A DNA stretch of 62,038 nt, taken from contig NZ_RHFG01000025.1 of assembly GCF_004745485.1 (NCBI RefSeq), positions 1 through 62,038 of the forward strand. The letters are read 5' to 3'. Every line of letters begins with the position of its first letter. The first letter of the stretch is position 1. The notes below the pieces were generated by a model, which was not told where the DNA came from, did no database searches, and saw only the letters and a list, made by a program, of their open reading frames with translations. The stretch comes from Brevibacterium sp. S22 (lineage in GTDB: Bacteria > Actinomycetota > Actinomycetes > Actinomycetales > Brevibacteriaceae). The position numbers and the translations under genes were made by a program. Below are positions 49,924 through 59,646 of the stretch, piece after piece.

Positions 49924-50987
49924 TCCGATCCTCCGCCGTCGTCGATGTGCTTCGGCCCCGATCCGGACGCAGTCCGCATCCGACCAGCCGGCTGACCCTG
50001 ACCAGCGGTCCTGACCGATTCTTCGCCGAGGCGGCGCAGCTCGTCCCCGTCCCTGTACACCCAGGGCTTCGGCCGGGCGCCGTCGGCCAGCGGCAGCGGG
50101 TGCGCACCGGCGGCGGGTGCGGCCGCGGCCAACGCCTGAACATAGGCATTCGCGGCACGACCGGCGAAGAAGGCCGCGACTGAGCAGTCCTCGACGATGT
50201 GCCCGTTGAAGGCCACGGCCACTCGATCGCCGGGGCGGGCATTGCGCTGCAGACCCGACAGGTCGTGGGTCACCGCGAGCACGGCGCGGCTGCCGGCCGA
50301 TGCCTGGTCATTAAGCACGCCCACCACGGCGTCGGCCTGCTCGGGGTCGAGGCCCGCGGTCGGTTCGTCGCAGACGAGCAGCCGTGGGGACTTCGCCACG
50401 GCTGCGGCCAAGGAGATGCGGGAGATCTGTCCACCGGAAACCTGATGCGGCAACCTGCGGAGGATCGAATTCTCCAATCCGTACGCTGCCAGGTCGGGAC
50501 TGTCGAGGCCCGTTCGGGAAAACCACTCGGTCAATCGCATCGCCGGCGGGAAGGTGTCCATGGCATTCTGCGGAGCCCAGGCGATCACTCCGGAGCGACG
50601 AAGCTTCGCCATCGCCCGGCGACCCTGCCTGGTGCCGAGACCGATGCGCCCCCACCGAGTGCCGAGGTCGGTGCGCCCCTGCCCCGCGCCGAGGCCGATG
50701 CGACCGTCCCCGGGGGCAGCCGCCTCGGTGATGTCGCGCTTCTCACTGGCGACCCGCCCATCACGGGCCCCGACGATCTCACTGAGATCCAACACCCCGC
50801 TGACCTTCGCATCCACGGGGCTGAGGCCGGCGAGCAGATTGCACAGTGTGGATTTTCCGGCACCCGATTCGCCGACGAGCCAGGTGATGCCTCCGAGGCG
50901 CATCTCGAGGTTGAGCGCGGACAGCACCTCACCGGTGCCGGGAAGGCTCAGCGTGGCGGTGCGGATGCCGATGACGGGTTCGGTCAC
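49920..50987 (-). CDS. ABC transporter ATPase, nickel/peptide type (first)
   Basis: 355 residues of the DppD/NikD type with Walker A GESGAGKST, signature VSGGQISR and Walker B LLVCDEPTAGLD. The GTG start at 50987 overlaps the permease stop (GTGA), which rules out the much longer upstream frame. A 27-residue Gly/Arg-rich insert encoded by three 27-bp units splits the Q-loop side of the domain. It couples ATP hydrolysis to import with its partner ATPase. Confidence 0.88.
   Translation of the reverse strand: MTEPVIGIRTATLSLPGTGEVLSALNLEMRLGGITWLVGESGAGKSTLCNLLAGLSPVDAKVSGVLDLSEIVGARDGRVASEKRDITEAAAPGDGRIGLGAGQGRTDLGTRWGRIGLGTRQGRRAMAKLRRSGVIAWAPQNAMDTFPPAMRLTEWFSRTGLDSPDLAAYGLENSILRRLPHQVSGGQISRISLAAAVAKSPRLLVCDEPTAGLDPEQADAVVGVLNDQASAGSRAVLAVTHDLSGLQRNARPGDRVAVAFNGHIVEDCSVAAFFAGRAANAYVQALAAAAPAAGAHPLPLADGARPKPWVYRDGDELRRLGEESVRTAGQGQPAGRMRTASGSGPKHIDDGGGSE
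50632..50712. repeat. In-frame 27-bp tandem repeat, three copies
   Basis: Units at 50632, 50659 and 50686 encode three nine-residue repeats in the first ATPase. A CCGCCTCGG motif lies eight bases further on. Confidence 0.85.
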
Positions 50988-51829
50988 AGCGATCTGGGCC
51001 TCTCTCCGAGCCGGCGGGCCAGGATCGTCGGCGGCAGCAGCAACACCATGAGCGCACACGTCGGCACGACCAACGTCCACCACGCCCCGACCGTCATATC
51101 CGACTGCCCCCACGCGATCAGCGGCCCCAGCGACACCGCGGCCGGATCGACGCCGATCCCCAGAAACGCAGTCGTCGCCTCGTGCACGACCGCCGACGGG
51201 AAGATCACGGCCATCGCCGCCGCCACCCGACCCCCGGCCGCCGGCAGCACATGCCACCGCAGGATCTGGGTACGTCCGGCACCGAGGCAACGGTCGAACC
51301 GCACCCACCCGGACGTCCATTCCTCCCGCACCTTCGGTCCGATGAGCTGAGCCGCCAACGGCCAATGCGTCAGTGCCACGGTCACCATGATCGCCGTGCG
51401 ACCACCACCGAGGATGCCGACCACGATGAAGGTGAACAACATCGACGGGACGACCAAGGTCGCGATGAGCAGTCCCGTCGACACCTTCGACAGACCGTTC
51501 GACAGGGTCGAGACCACACCGATTCCCGCACCGATCGCGGTGGTCACGGCCGCGGTGATGAGCGCGGCCAAGGCCGAGCCGCCCGCGGCGTCCCAGACGG
51601 TCACGGCCACACTGCGACCGAAATGGTCGGTGCCCAACAGGCCGCCGTCGACCGGCGGCAGGAGAGCACGAGAGAAGTCGGTGCCCTCACCGGGCATGAA
51701 CCGTCCGCAGATGAGCAGGACGAGCAGAACTCCGAGGATGAGGACTCCCCACACCCGCCGGCTCGGGCGCAGTGAACGCCGCCTCGGACGCAGCGGCTGT
51801 CTGCTCGGGCTCTGATCCCGCCGGTTCAT
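50984..51829 (-). CDS. ABC transporter permease (DppC/NikC type)
   Basis: 281 residues with an N-terminal basic stretch, a first helix (VWGVLILGVLLVLLICG), the GTDHFGRSV signature that opens the permease domain, and the EAA-like loop VRFDRCLGAGRTQILRWHVLP. It overlaps both neighbours by four bases, so all importer genes are translationally coupled. It forms the membrane channel with the other permease. Confidence 0.9.
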   Translation of the reverse strand: MNRRDQSPSRQPLRPRRRSLRPSRRVWGVLILGVLLVLLICGRFMPGEGTDFSRALLPPVDGGLLGTDHFGRSVAVTVWDAAGGSALAALITAAVTTAIGAGIGVVSTLSNGLSKVSTGLLIATLVVPSMLFTFIVVGILGGGRTAIMVTVALTHWPLAAQLIGPKVREEWTSGWVRFDRCLGAGRTQILRWHVLPAAGGRVAAAMAVIFPSAVVHEATTAFLGIGVDPAAVSLGPLIAWGQSDMTVGAWWTLVVPTCALMVLLLPPTILARRLGERPRSL

Positions 51830-52863
51830 GCGTACCCCTTCCCGAGCCCGCCCGCCCCCGCACCGGAGACCAGGAAACGGTCGTCACCGCCGGCACCGAA
51901 CGAACGCACACCGAGCACCAGTCCGGTCGTGACCGCCGCGGCGATCGCGGTGACCGTGGCCAGCAGCGGCAGGTCGGCACCGGCCGCCGCCTCGACGAGG
52001 GCATTGCCCAACCCCGGATAGGACAGGACCGCCTCGACGGCGGCTTCACCGAGCACGACGACGGGCACATAGATGACCGCCGGAGCCCGCACCGCGGACA
52101 GGACCGACGGCAGCACCGTGCGCACGCGTGCCGTCGAGGAGAAGCCGCGGCCGATGAGGGCGCGCGCCCACGGCGTCGACCATACTTCGGCGGCCGCAGA
52201 TCGGGCGGCGGCGATGAGCATCGCCGACCATGCCAGAGCGATCGTGATCGCCACTGAGGGGATGAGGGTGATCGGGGCGCTGGTGGCCGGGTTCGGCAGC
52301 TGGCGTCCGAAAAGCACGACGATGATGAGGGCGATGAGGAACGACGGCACAGCCAACCAGGCGCCGATGAGCCCCGAGGCGGCCGAATGGTGGGCGAGCC
52401 CGGGGAACCTGGCCAGCAGCACCGAGGCGATGAGCACGATGACTGCGGTGATCACCACAGCGCACAGGGTGGCGGCCACGGTGTTGAGTCCCCGACCGAG
52501 GACCACCTCGCCAACAGCAGTGTGCAGCAGCCGCGAATACCCGAGGTCACCGGTCGTGAGGGAGGTCAGCAGCCACTGCCACCACGCGCCCGGCCAGCCC
52601 CCGGTGTCATAGGCGGCGGCGAGGTTCTCGCGGGCCTCCGCGGACGCGAATTCCCATCCGGCCACTGTGTGGGCCAAAGGATTCGACGGGGAGGCGGCGG
52701 AGAGCGCGAACACCCCTGCCCCGCCGGCCAAGCCGGCAAGGATCATCCCGCCGAGGACGATTCCGCCTCGGGCCAGGATGTGTCGGATCCGGGATGACCC
52801 GGATCCGGTCGGGTGCGATGTCAGTTCTTCTTCCAGTCGGCGAGGTTCCACCACGGTCCCCAA
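51826..52863 (-). CDS. ABC transporter permease (DppB/NikB type)
   Basis: 345 residues with six to seven helices; NLAAAYDTGGWPGAWWQWLL and TTGDLGYSRLLHTAV are typical of the DppB/NikB periplasmic region. The EAA loop is ALIGRGFSSTARVRTVLPSV. The start is uncertain: TTG 52863 gives the full length, but GTG codons at 52854 or 52851 are equally possible. All overlap the end of the substrate-binding gene, which again indicates coupling. Confidence 0.85.
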   Translation of the reverse strand: MGTVVEPRRLEEELTSHPTGSGSSRIRHILARGGIVLGGMILAGLAGGAGVFALSAASPSNPLAHTVAGWEFASAEARENLAAAYDTGGWPGAWWQWLLTSLTTGDLGYSRLLHTAVGEVVLGRGLNTVAATLCAVVITAVIVLIASVLLARFPGLAHHSAASGLIGAWLAVPSFLIALIIVVLFGRQLPNPATSAPITLIPSVAITIALAWSAMLIAAARSAAAEVWSTPWARALIGRGFSSTARVRTVLPSVLSAVRAPAVIYVPVVVLGEAAVEAVLSYPGLGNALVEAAAGADLPLLATVTAIAAAVTTGLVLGVRSFGAGGDDRFLVSGAGAGGLGKGYA

Positions 52864-54413
52864 TCGGAGCCGTGGACGTGCGGTTCGAAGGTCGTGTCGG
52901 GAACGTCCCAGCCTTCGGTGTCGGCGACGTAGGTGTGTTCGAGGAAGGCGACGATGAGGTAACTCGGCGCCTCGATGTACTGGGACTGCACCTGACGGTA
53001 GTCGGCATCGGCCGTGGCCTGGTCGGTTTCGACCGCGGCATGGTCGAGCACATCATCCGCGCCCGGGACCGCCATGTTCGCGGGGTTGTCGAAGACTCCG
53101 GAGGTCTTCGTCTGCGTGTGCAGCGAGGCCCTGATCTGGTGGTCGATGTTATAGGGCTGCTCACCACCGGCGTAGACGATGGCCTGTCCGGCCAGGTCCT
53201 TCTCGATGTCGTCCCATTCCTGGCCCTTGACCTCGAGCTTCACGCCCAGCTGCTCCAGCTGTGCGGAGATCTCGGCGGCGATGTCACCGCGCACTGTGTC
53301 TCCTGCCGGGTAGGTGACCGCGATGACGGCTTTCTTCCCGTCCTTGGCGCGCACACCATCAGACCCGGCCTTCCACCCGGCCTCATCGAGCAGCTTCTTC
53401 GCCTCGTCGAGGTCGACGTCGAATTCGGCCTTCGGATCGTAGGCGTCACCGTAGAATTCACCGACCGGGGTCGAGGCGGGTGTTCCATGACCGGCGAGCA
53501 CCTCGTCGACGAGCTTCTCCCGGTCGATGGCGAGGTTGAGTGCCTTGCGCACTTCGGCGTTCTTCGTGAACGGGTTATCACTGGGCAGAGTGAGTCCGCG
53601 CCAGTCGGCTGTGCGAGCGGTGTGGATCTCCTGACCATCTCCCTTGATCTGGTCGACCGAGCGCGGAGGGACGGCAGCACCGGAGACCTTGCCGTCCTTG
53701 ACCGCCGCGGCCAACGCCGAGGTGTCGGCGTAAGCCTGCAGGGTCACGGACTTCAGCTCCGGCGTCGTCCGCCAGTAGTCGTCGCGTGCTGTCAGCACTG
53801 CGGTGTCCTCGGTGAGCGAGTCGAGGGTGTAGGCACCGGTGCCCACGGGTACGGAATTGACCTTCCAGTCCGCGGCCGGGGTACCCTCTTCGATGGCTTC
53901 GGACGGCAGGATGCCGACGGCCAGACGCGAGGTGAAGGTGGGGGTCGGTTCGTCGAGTTCGAAGACGACGGTGTGATCGTCGGGGGTCTTCACCGCCTTG
54001 ATCATGCGGAAGGCGTCGACGGATTCGGACGCCACCTCGGGGTCGACGATCGCCTCATAGGTTGCGGCCACATCCTCTGCATCGAAGTCCGATCCGTCGG
54101 AGAAGGTCACATCATCGCGCAGCTTCACCGTCCATTCCGTCGAATCGTCGTTCGGCTGCGGATCCTCTGCCGCCAGTGCCGGTGCGAGTTCGGGCATCTC
54201 CCCTGATCCGGAGTCCTCCTGCAGCCGCAGCAGGCCGTCGTAGAAAGGTGAGTTCCCGTCGACGGAGTACCCGTTGACGGGGTTGTACCCGCCGAGGTTC
54301 TCCGTGCCGATGACCAGCTCCGAGTCTCCCCCGCTGGGAGCTTCGCACCCGCTGAGCAGGAACGCGAGTGCCCCCGCTCCGGCCGTCCAGGCCGTCGACT
54401 TCCAAATCTTCAT
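52821..54413 (-). CDS. ABC transporter substrate-binding lipoprotein (NikA/DppA type)
   Basis: 530 residues of the SBP_bac_5 family. A lipoprotein signal (MKIWKSTAWTAGAGALAFLL, lipobox LSGC) precedes the binding domain with YNPVNGYSVDGNSPFYDGLL, WTVKLRDDVTFSDGSDFDAEDV and VRKALNLAIDREKLVDEVLA. An upstream ATG at 54470 would extend the N-terminus by 19 residues but lacks a spaced ribosome site. It is the first gene of the importer. The adjacent urease cluster suggests Ni2+ or a Ni chelate as the ligand. Confidence 0.88.
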   Translation of the reverse strand: MKIWKSTAWTAGAGALAFLLSGCEAPSGGDSELVIGTENLGGYNPVNGYSVDGNSPFYDGLLRLQEDSGSGEMPELAPALAAEDPQPNDDSTEWTVKLRDDVTFSDGSDFDAEDVAATYEAIVDPEVASESVDAFRMIKAVKTPDDHTVVFELDEPTPTFTSRLAVGILPSEAIEEGTPAADWKVNSVPVGTGAYTLDSLTEDTAVLTARDDYWRTTPELKSVTLQAYADTSALAAAVKDGKVSGAAVPPRSVDQIKGDGQEIHTARTADWRGLTLPSDNPFTKNAEVRKALNLAIDREKLVDEVLAGHGTPASTPVGEFYGDAYDPKAEFDVDLDEAKKLLDEAGWKAGSDGVRAKDGKKAVIAVTYPAGDTVRGDIAAEISAQLEQLGVKLEVKGQEWDDIEKDLAGQAIVYAGGEQPYNIDHQIRASLHTQTKTSGVFDNPANMAVPGADDVLDHAAVETDQATADADYRQVQSQYIEAPSYLIVAFLEHTYVADTEGWDVPDTTFEPHVHGSDWGPWWNLADWKKN

Positions 54414-54589
54414 CCGTTCACCGGCCGCCGCAGCGGCCGTCCTCTCCTCCGTCGAATCCCTATGGGTCATCCCCTCGCCGAGGTTACCCTCCGAACCGGG
54501 CCGATGCTGACCCCAGCAGGCCCAGCTTCACCGTCCACACGCACCGAGGTGGGGATCGAGTCCCGGCCCCCACCTCGGTGATGGTGTCA

Positions 54590-55327
54590 TCAGTGAGTAT
54601 GAGCGGCTTCGCCCTCTTCGTGGGTGTGCATGTATCCGCCGCCATCGGCTTCTTCGTCGGCGTGGAAGTGCGGGGCCATCGGGCCCGGATCCACCGGGGT
54701 GTGGTCGCCCTTGACGAAGCGGGCGTGGACCTCGCGGACCCAGGCGGCCAGGGCCTCGACGGTCTCGGGGATCTTCCGGGACACTCCGAGCACGGGCTGT
54801 CCCTCACGAGCTTCACGAGCATCGTCGAGCATCTGTTCGACATCGACGTCGACGTGCGGGCCGAGGTCGATCTTGTTGATCACGAGCAGATCGGCGCGGC
54901 CGATGCCGGGTCCGCCCTTGCGTGCCACGTCACCGCCGCCGGCGACGTCGAGCACGAACAGCTGCGCATCGACCAGTGCCGGAGAGAACGTGGCGGTGAG
55001 GTTGTCGCCGCCGGATTCGACGAGCACGATGTCGAGCGGATCGAAGTCGGATTCGAGGGCCTCGACGGCGAGCAGATTCATGCTCACGTCATCGCGGATC
55101 GCGGTGTGCGGGCAGGCACCGGTCTCGACGGCGCGGATGCGCTCTTCGGGCAGGACGCCGGCGGCCTTGAGGAAGCGGGCGTCCTCGTCGGTGTAGATGT
55201 CGTTCGTGATGACCCCGATGCGGAACTCATCGGCCAGGGCCGTGCAGATGTTCGCGATCGATGAGGACTTGCCGGTCCCGACGGGCCCGGCGATTCCCAG
55301 GCGCAGTGCGCGCTTTCCGTTGCTCAT
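54590..55327 (-). CDS. ureG: Urease accessory GTPase UreG
   Basis: 245 residues. The G domain has P-loop [12 protein letters not shown], the nickel-binding CPH ([14 protein letters not shown]), [18 protein letters not shown] and the NKID GTPase motif. It loads Ni2+ into urease. The C-terminus continues about 30 residues beyond usual UreG with many His/Asp/Glu residues ([12 protein letters not shown], then [12 protein letters not shown]), a probable Ni-binding tail. It is the last ure gene before the importer; no ureE gene is present in the window. Confidence 0.96.
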   Translation of the reverse strand: MSNGKRALRLGIAGPVGTGKSSSIANICTALADEFRIGVITNDIYTDEDARFLKAAGVLPEERIRAVETGACPHTAIRDDVSMNLLAVEALESDFDPLDIVLVESGGDNLTATFSPALVDAQLFVLDVAGGGDVARKGGPGIGRADLLVINKIDLGPHVDVDVEQMLDDAREAREGQPVLGVSRKIPETVEALAAWVREVHARFVKGDHTPVDPGPMAPHFHADEEADGGGYMHTHEEGEAAHTH

Positions 55328-55422
55328 GTTCTCCTCCGATGTACGTTGCGATGTGATGGTCTTCAGGATCTCGCCGAGGCGGCTTCACGGGCCCGTCCCG
55401 GCCCCCGGCGGGCGGCTCGGCG

Positions 55423-56304
55423 TCACCGTGGCACCGCGGACCAGCCGGTCTCCCGGCCCCACGGTTCGCCGAGTTCGGCCAGGGCGGCGTCGAGGCGTCT
55501 GCGCAGAGCCAGCCCGTCATCGCCGAGCGAGTTGACCTGCACGCAGGTCTCGTCGATGGGCAGCAGAGCCGACTTCGGATCGGCGATCACAGTCTCGGTC
55601 GGCAGTCCCCCATCGGGTTCGACGATGACGACCGAACCGACGCCGAGGCATCCGCCGACCACGGACGGGGTGTCGAATCCCTTCCCGGCGGGGCCGAGAT
55701 CGAAGCGTTGGATGCTTAAGGCCCGGCCGCCTCGGCGGACGTTGAGTCGGGAACTCAAGCTTCCCGGATCCTCACCGTGGCGGCCGAGCAGCAGCTCTTC
55801 ACGGAAGAACAGGCGAGCATCCTCGGCGAGGTCGATGTCGACGCGGTGGGTGTGGTGGCAGCCTCGGGCGGCGATGACGGGTTCGGGCACCCAGATCAGG
55901 GTGCCGCCTGATTCGACGGTGACTCGGCAGTGCATGAGCGAGGGGTCGCCGTGGGCTCCGGGCAGGACCAGGGTCGCCGAGACCTCGCGCAGCAGCAGGG
56001 TCGAACCCGCACCGACGTGGACGTCGAAGATGTAGTGGTCTCCGCCGAGCGGACCGGCCGCTGCGGTCGTCAGCGCCACTCGGGCGATGTTCGAGTCGCC
56101 GTCGACATAGGGTTCGAAGCCGCTGGCACCGGTGGGGCGTGGGACGAGAGGGGCCTGGCGGCGCAGTCCGTCGACGCGGGTGCGGGTGCGGCCGTTCGGG
56201 TCGGTGCCGTCCGTGGTCGTGGCGACCGAGGCCCGGCAGGTCATCCCGCTGGCCGAGCCCTTGGGGTTGAGCGCCCAGGTCTCAGGAAGCGAAGAGTCGA
56301 ACAT
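55423..56304 (-). CDS. ureD: Urease accessory protein UreD/UreH
   Basis: 293 residues scaffolding the urease activation complex. Typical pieces are GGDHYIFDVHVGAGSTLLLREVS (shortened here to its motif), MHCRVTVESGGTLIWVPEP and LFFREELLLGRHGEDPG. The start at 56304 lies behind GAGGGGGAC inside the ureF end, with a 23-nt overlap; longer frames are rejected. It sits between ureF and ureG, unlike the common order in which ureD is first or last. Confidence 0.9.
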   Translation of the reverse strand: MFDSSLPETWALNPKGSASGMTCRASVATTTDGTDPNGRTRTRVDGLRRQAPLVPRPTGASGFEPYVDGDSNIARVALTTAAAGPLGGDHYIFDVHVGAGSTLLLREVSATLVLPGAHGDPSLMHCRVTVESGGTLIWVPEPVIAARGCHHTHRVDIDLAEDARLFFREELLLGRHGEDPGSLSSRLNVRRGGRALSIQRFDLGPAGKGFDTPSVVGGCLGVGSVVIVEPDGGLPTETVIADPKSALLPIDETCVQVNSLGDDGLALRRRLDAALAELGEPWGRETGWSAVPR

Positions 56305-57019
56305 TGTCCCCCTCGTGCAGTTCGGCGGCGAAGTCCGACAGCGGCGCGCTGAGCGCGGGGATCTCGGCCGGGTCGCCGCGACCGAAGTCCGCAGCGCGTT
56401 CGGCAGCTTCGTCGAGGTCGTAGGCGAGGTCGATGATCGCACCGTGGGCTTGGAACGGGTCGATGTGCATGAGCTTGACCGCTGCCGTCGCGGGGCCCGT
56501 GACCGCTTCGTGGAGAACTGTTGCGGCCGTATCGGCATCGCTCAAGCCCAGCACGCGACCGACCGCACCGTAGACGATCGGCTGCTGCAGGTCCTTCGGG
56601 AAGGCGTCGAGCAGCGGGTGCGGGTGGATGCTGCGCATGGATCGGAGCATGAGCGTGCCCAGCCATGAACCGATCCGGCGCAGGGCCGGGGACGGGGTCC
56701 GAGCGATGAGCTCGGCGTCGAGGTCGCGCAGGGCCGCCTCGGCGAGGATGTCGGTCCCCGTGCTCGACTCTGCGGTCGATGTGGAGGTGGGGGCCGCCTC
56801 GGTGGGGGTGTCCTCTTCCAAGGCATTCCACGCGGCCACGGCGAAGGCAGCGTTCATCAGCCCTGTCGTGTGCAGGCGGCCGCGCAGGAAGTCGCGCAGC
56901 CCGTCGATGTCGTTCACCCACCCCTGACGGATGGCCTGCTCGAGCCCCGCCGAATGGGCGTACCCGCCGGTCGGCAGGCGTCCGTCGGCGAGGACGAGCA
57001 GTGCAGAGCGTGATCTCAA
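56282..57019 (-). CDS. ureF: Urease accessory protein UreF
   Basis: 245 residues; forms the UreF-UreD-UreG complex and gates GTP hydrolysis. SALLVLADGRLPTGGYAHSA and GLEQAIRQGWV at the N-terminus and GAVGRVLGLSDADTAATVL in the middle match the family. An insert of roughly 20 Thr/Ser/Ala residues (EEDTPTEAAPTSTSTAESS) after the second helix is atypical. The start is TTG 57019, eight bases after GAGG, 8 bp after the ureC stop. Confidence 0.9.
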   Translation of the reverse strand: MRSRSALLVLADGRLPTGGYAHSAGLEQAIRQGWVNDIDGLRDFLRGRLHTTGLMNAAFAVAAWNALEEDTPTEAAPTSTSTAESSTGTDILAEAALRDLDAELIARTPSPALRRIGSWLGTLMLRSMRSIHPHPLLDAFPKDLQQPIVYGAVGRVLGLSDADTAATVLHEAVTGPATAAVKLMHIDPFQAHGAIIDLAYDLDEAAERAADFGRGDPAEIPALSAPLSDFAAELHEGDNVRLFAS

Positions 57020-57027
57020 GCGCTGCC

Positions 57028-58740
57028 TCAGAACAGGAAGTAGCGCTGGGACATGGGCACGAACTCTGCGGGACGGTGTTCGACGAGTTCCCCGTCGATC
57101 TTGACCGCGTAGGTGTCCGTGTTGACTTCGATGTCCGGGCGGGCGGAGTTGCCGATCATGTCGTCCTTCGTGACCTTGCGCGTCGAGGTGATCGGCACGA
57201 AGTCGCGCTGGACCTTATCGAGCTTGCCTGCGATATCGTCGTCGATGGCCTGCTCGGACACGAACGCGAGGCTCGTCGCCGCCGCCGAGGCGGTGCGGTA
57301 GTTGAATCCGAGTCGTTCGGACACCGGCTGCGGGGTCGGGATCGACGCGTTCGGGTCCCCGAGCGCGGCGACCGCGGCCATTCCGCCCTTGAACACAGTG
57401 TGCGGGCGGACGGCGAACATCGAGGGCTGCCAGAGCACGAAGTCGGCGAGCTTGCCCGGTTCGATCGAGCCCACATAGGAGTCGATTCCGTGGGCGATGG
57501 CCGGGTTGACCGTGTACTTCGCGATATAGCGGCGAGCTCGGTTGTTGTCGGCCCGGTCGTCGCCGGCCAAGGGTCCGCGCAGCTTCTTCATCTGGTGTGC
57601 GGTCTGCCAGGTGCGCATGGCGACCTCGCCGATGCGGCCCATCGCCTGTGCGTCCGAGGACATGATCGACAGTGCGCCGAGGTCTTGGAGCACGTCCTCG
57701 GCCTCGATGGTGCCGGCGCGGACGCGGGACTCGGCGAAGGCGAGGTCGTTGGGCACCTGCGGGTTGAGGTGGTGGGCGACCATGACCATGTCGAGGTGCT
57801 CGTCGACGGTGTTGACCGTGAACGGACGGGTCGGGTTCGTCGAGGCCGGGAGCACGTTGAGCTCCGAGGCGATCTTGATGATGTCCGGGGCGTGACCGCC
57901 TCCGGCACCCTCTGTGTGGAAGGAGTGGAAGGTCCGACCTTTGACCGCTGCGAGCATGTCTTCGACGAATCCGGCCTCGTTGAGGGTGTCCGAGTGGATG
58001 GCGACCTGGACTCCGGTGTCATCGGCCACGGACAGGGCCTTGTCGATGACGGCCGGGGTCGCGCCCCAGTCCTCGTGGATCTTGAAGCCGGCGGCTCCGC
58101 CGCGCAGCTGTTCGTACAGGGCTTCTTCGTTCATCGTGTTGCCGCGGCCGAGGAACAGGACGTTGACCGGCCACGGGTCCATCGACTCGAACATCCGAGC
58201 CAGCCACCAGGGTCCGGGAGTGGCCAGGGTGGCTTTCGATCCCTCGGTGGGGCCGGTGCCGCCGCCGACCATCGTCGTGGTGCCGGCCATGAGGCCGACC
58301 TCGAACTGGTCGGGGCCGACGAAGTGGATGTGGGTGTCGATGGTGCCGGGGGTCATGATCAGACCATTGCCGCTGGCCACCTCGGTGTTGGGACCGACGA
58401 CGAGGTCCGGGTGGACTCCATTCATCGTATCCGGGTTGCCGGACTTGCCGATGGCAACGAACCTACCGTCGCGGATGCCCACATCGGCCTTCACGACGCC
58501 CCAGTGGTCGAGGATGATCGCACCGGTGATGATGAGGTCAGGGGTGCCCTCGGCGCGGGTGCGCGAGGACTGGGCCATCGATTCACGGGCGGACTTGCCG
58601 CCTCCGAAGACGACTTCGTCGCCGCCGGCGCAGTAGTCCTTCTCGATCTCGATGACGATGTCGGTGTCGGCCAGGCGCACCCGGTCACCGACCGTCGGTC
58701 CGAACGACGCGACGTATTCCGAACGCGATATCTCAGCCAT
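57028..58740 (-). CDS. ureC: Urease subunit alpha UreC
   Basis: 570 residues; hydrolyses urea to ammonia and carbamate at a dinuclear nickel site. Nickel ligands are seen in [11 protein letters not shown], the carbamylated Lys of [31 protein letters not shown] and the Asp of [14 protein letters not shown]. The mobile-flap motif, usually MVCHHLDP, reads MVAHHLNP: the flap cysteine (Cys319 in Klebsiella numbering) is alanine (GCC at 57775-57777), while the catalytic His is kept. The start follows GAGGAG and overlaps ureB by 8 bp. Confidence 0.97.
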   Translation of the reverse strand: MAEISRSEYVASFGPTVGDRVRLADTDIVIEIEKDYCAGGDEVVFGGGKSARESMAQSSRTRAEGTPDLIITGAIILDHWGVVKADVGIRDGRFVAIGKSGNPDTMNGVHPDLVVGPNTEVASGNGLIMTPGTIDTHIHFVGPDQFEVGLMAGTTTMVGGGTGPTEGSKATLATPGPWWLARMFESMDPWPVNVLFLGRGNTMNEEALYEQLRGGAAGFKIHEDWGATPAVIDKALSVADDTGVQVAIHSDTLNEAGFVEDMLAAVKGRTFHSFHTEGAGGGHAPDIIKIASELNVLPASTNPTRPFTVNTVDEHLDMVMVAHHLNPQVPNDLAFAESRVRAGTIEAEDVLQDLGALSIMSSDAQAMGRIGEVAMRTWQTAHQMKKLRGPLAGDDRADNNRARRYIAKYTVNPAIAHGIDSYVGSIEPGKLADFVLWQPSMFAVRPHTVFKGGMAAVAALGDPNASIPTPQPVSERLGFNYRTASAAATSLAFVSEQAIDDDIAGKLDKVQRDFVPITSTRKVTKDDMIGNSARPDIEVNTDTYAVKIDGELVEHRPAEFVPMSQRYFLF

Positions 58741-59347
58741 CCAAATCTCCTCTGCAGTCTCCGCGGAATCCCAGTGCGATGCGCGCACCCTGGATCGGGA
58801 TCAGTTCGACTTCTTCATCGGCTCCGGGTTCGAAGCGCATGGCACCGCCGGACAGTACGTTCAGACGCTTGCCCCAGGCACGGGCACGGTCGAACTCGAG
58901 GCCGGGGTTGACCTCGGCGAAATGGAAGTGGGATCCGATCTGGATCGGACGGTCCGAGGTGTTGGCCACGTGCAGCGCCGTCACGGCCAACCCGGCGTTG
59001 ATCTCGACGGGTTCGTCCTTGAGGAAGATCTCGCCGGGGATGACGCGGTCGGCCGAGGTGACCGGGGCATCGTGTTCCTGCCTCGGCGCCTGCCGTGTGC
59101 CGGAGCCGGGGCGACGGGGGCTCGACGGACTGCTCTCGCCCGAGGACGGATGGCGCGTCCGGTCGTCGACGCCCGGTTCGTCGATGACGGTGGCCTCGGC
59201 CTCTTCGTACTCGCGGCCGGGGTCGTCGGTGGCGTGCTCTGCGTCGAGGCTGCGGTCCTCGGGCTGGAGTTCGACGTTTTCGAACGGGTTGTCGAGGGTC
59301 TTGCTGTCGTCGTTCTGCTCGCCGGGGGCGGTTTCGTTGCTCATCAT
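58733..59347 (-). CDS. ureB: Urease subunit beta UreB with long N-terminal extension
   Basis: 204 residues, about twice the usual 100-110. The UreB core begins near residue 100 ([18 protein letters not shown], then [20 protein letters not shown] and [12 protein letters not shown]). The first 95 residues are acidic, Ser/Pro/Glu-rich and probably disordered, with no recognised domain. The start overlaps the ureA stop (ATGA), so the extension is translated if the coupled start is used; no ribosome site is evident for a shorter form. Confidence 0.93.
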   Translation of the reverse strand: MMSNETAPGEQNDDSKTLDNPFENVELQPEDRSLDAEHATDDPGREYEEAEATVIDEPGVDDRTRHPSSGESSPSSPRRPGSGTRQAPRQEHDAPVTSADRVIPGEIFLKDEPVEINAGLAVTALHVANTSDRPIQIGSHFHFAEVNPGLEFDRARAWGKRLNVLSGGAMRFEPGADEEVELIPIQGARIALGFRGDCRGDLDG

Positions 59348-59646
59348 TGCAGCGGCCCCGTCACCGTCACGAGCTTCGTCCCGTCGGGGAACGTCGCCTC
59401 CACCTGTACCTGTGTGAGCATTTCGGGAACCCCTTCCATGACATCTTCTTTGGCCAGCACGTGGCGACCGGATTCCATGAGGTCGGCGACGGACTTGCCG
59501 TCGCGTGCTCCTTCGAGCAGGTAGGAGGTGATGATCGCAGTCGCCTCGGGCAGGTTGAGTTTGAGGCCACGCTCCTTGCGCTCGAGCGCGAGCTTTCCGG
59601 CGGTGTAGATCATCAACCGCTCTTGTTCGTAAAGACTGAGAAACAC
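59344..59646 (-). CDS. ureA: Urease subunit gamma UreA
   Basis: 100-residue subunit of normal length. It has [40 protein letters not shown] and the C-terminal [16 protein letters not shown]. The GTG start follows GGGAG. It heads ureABCFDG, with the nickel/peptide-type importer downstream on the same strand. The promoter must lie in the repeat-rich region above 59650; no regulator gene adjoins. Confidence 0.96.
   Translation of the reverse strand: MFLSLYEQERLMIYTAGKLALERKERGLKLNLPEATAIITSYLLEGARDGKSVADLMESGRHVLAKEDVMEGVPEMLTQVQVEATFPDGTKLVTVTGPLQ

Noticed and set aside
56779..58911. 710-codon open frame opposite ureF, ureC and ureB
   Set aside because: It spans three real genes on the other strand and shows no recognisable domain.
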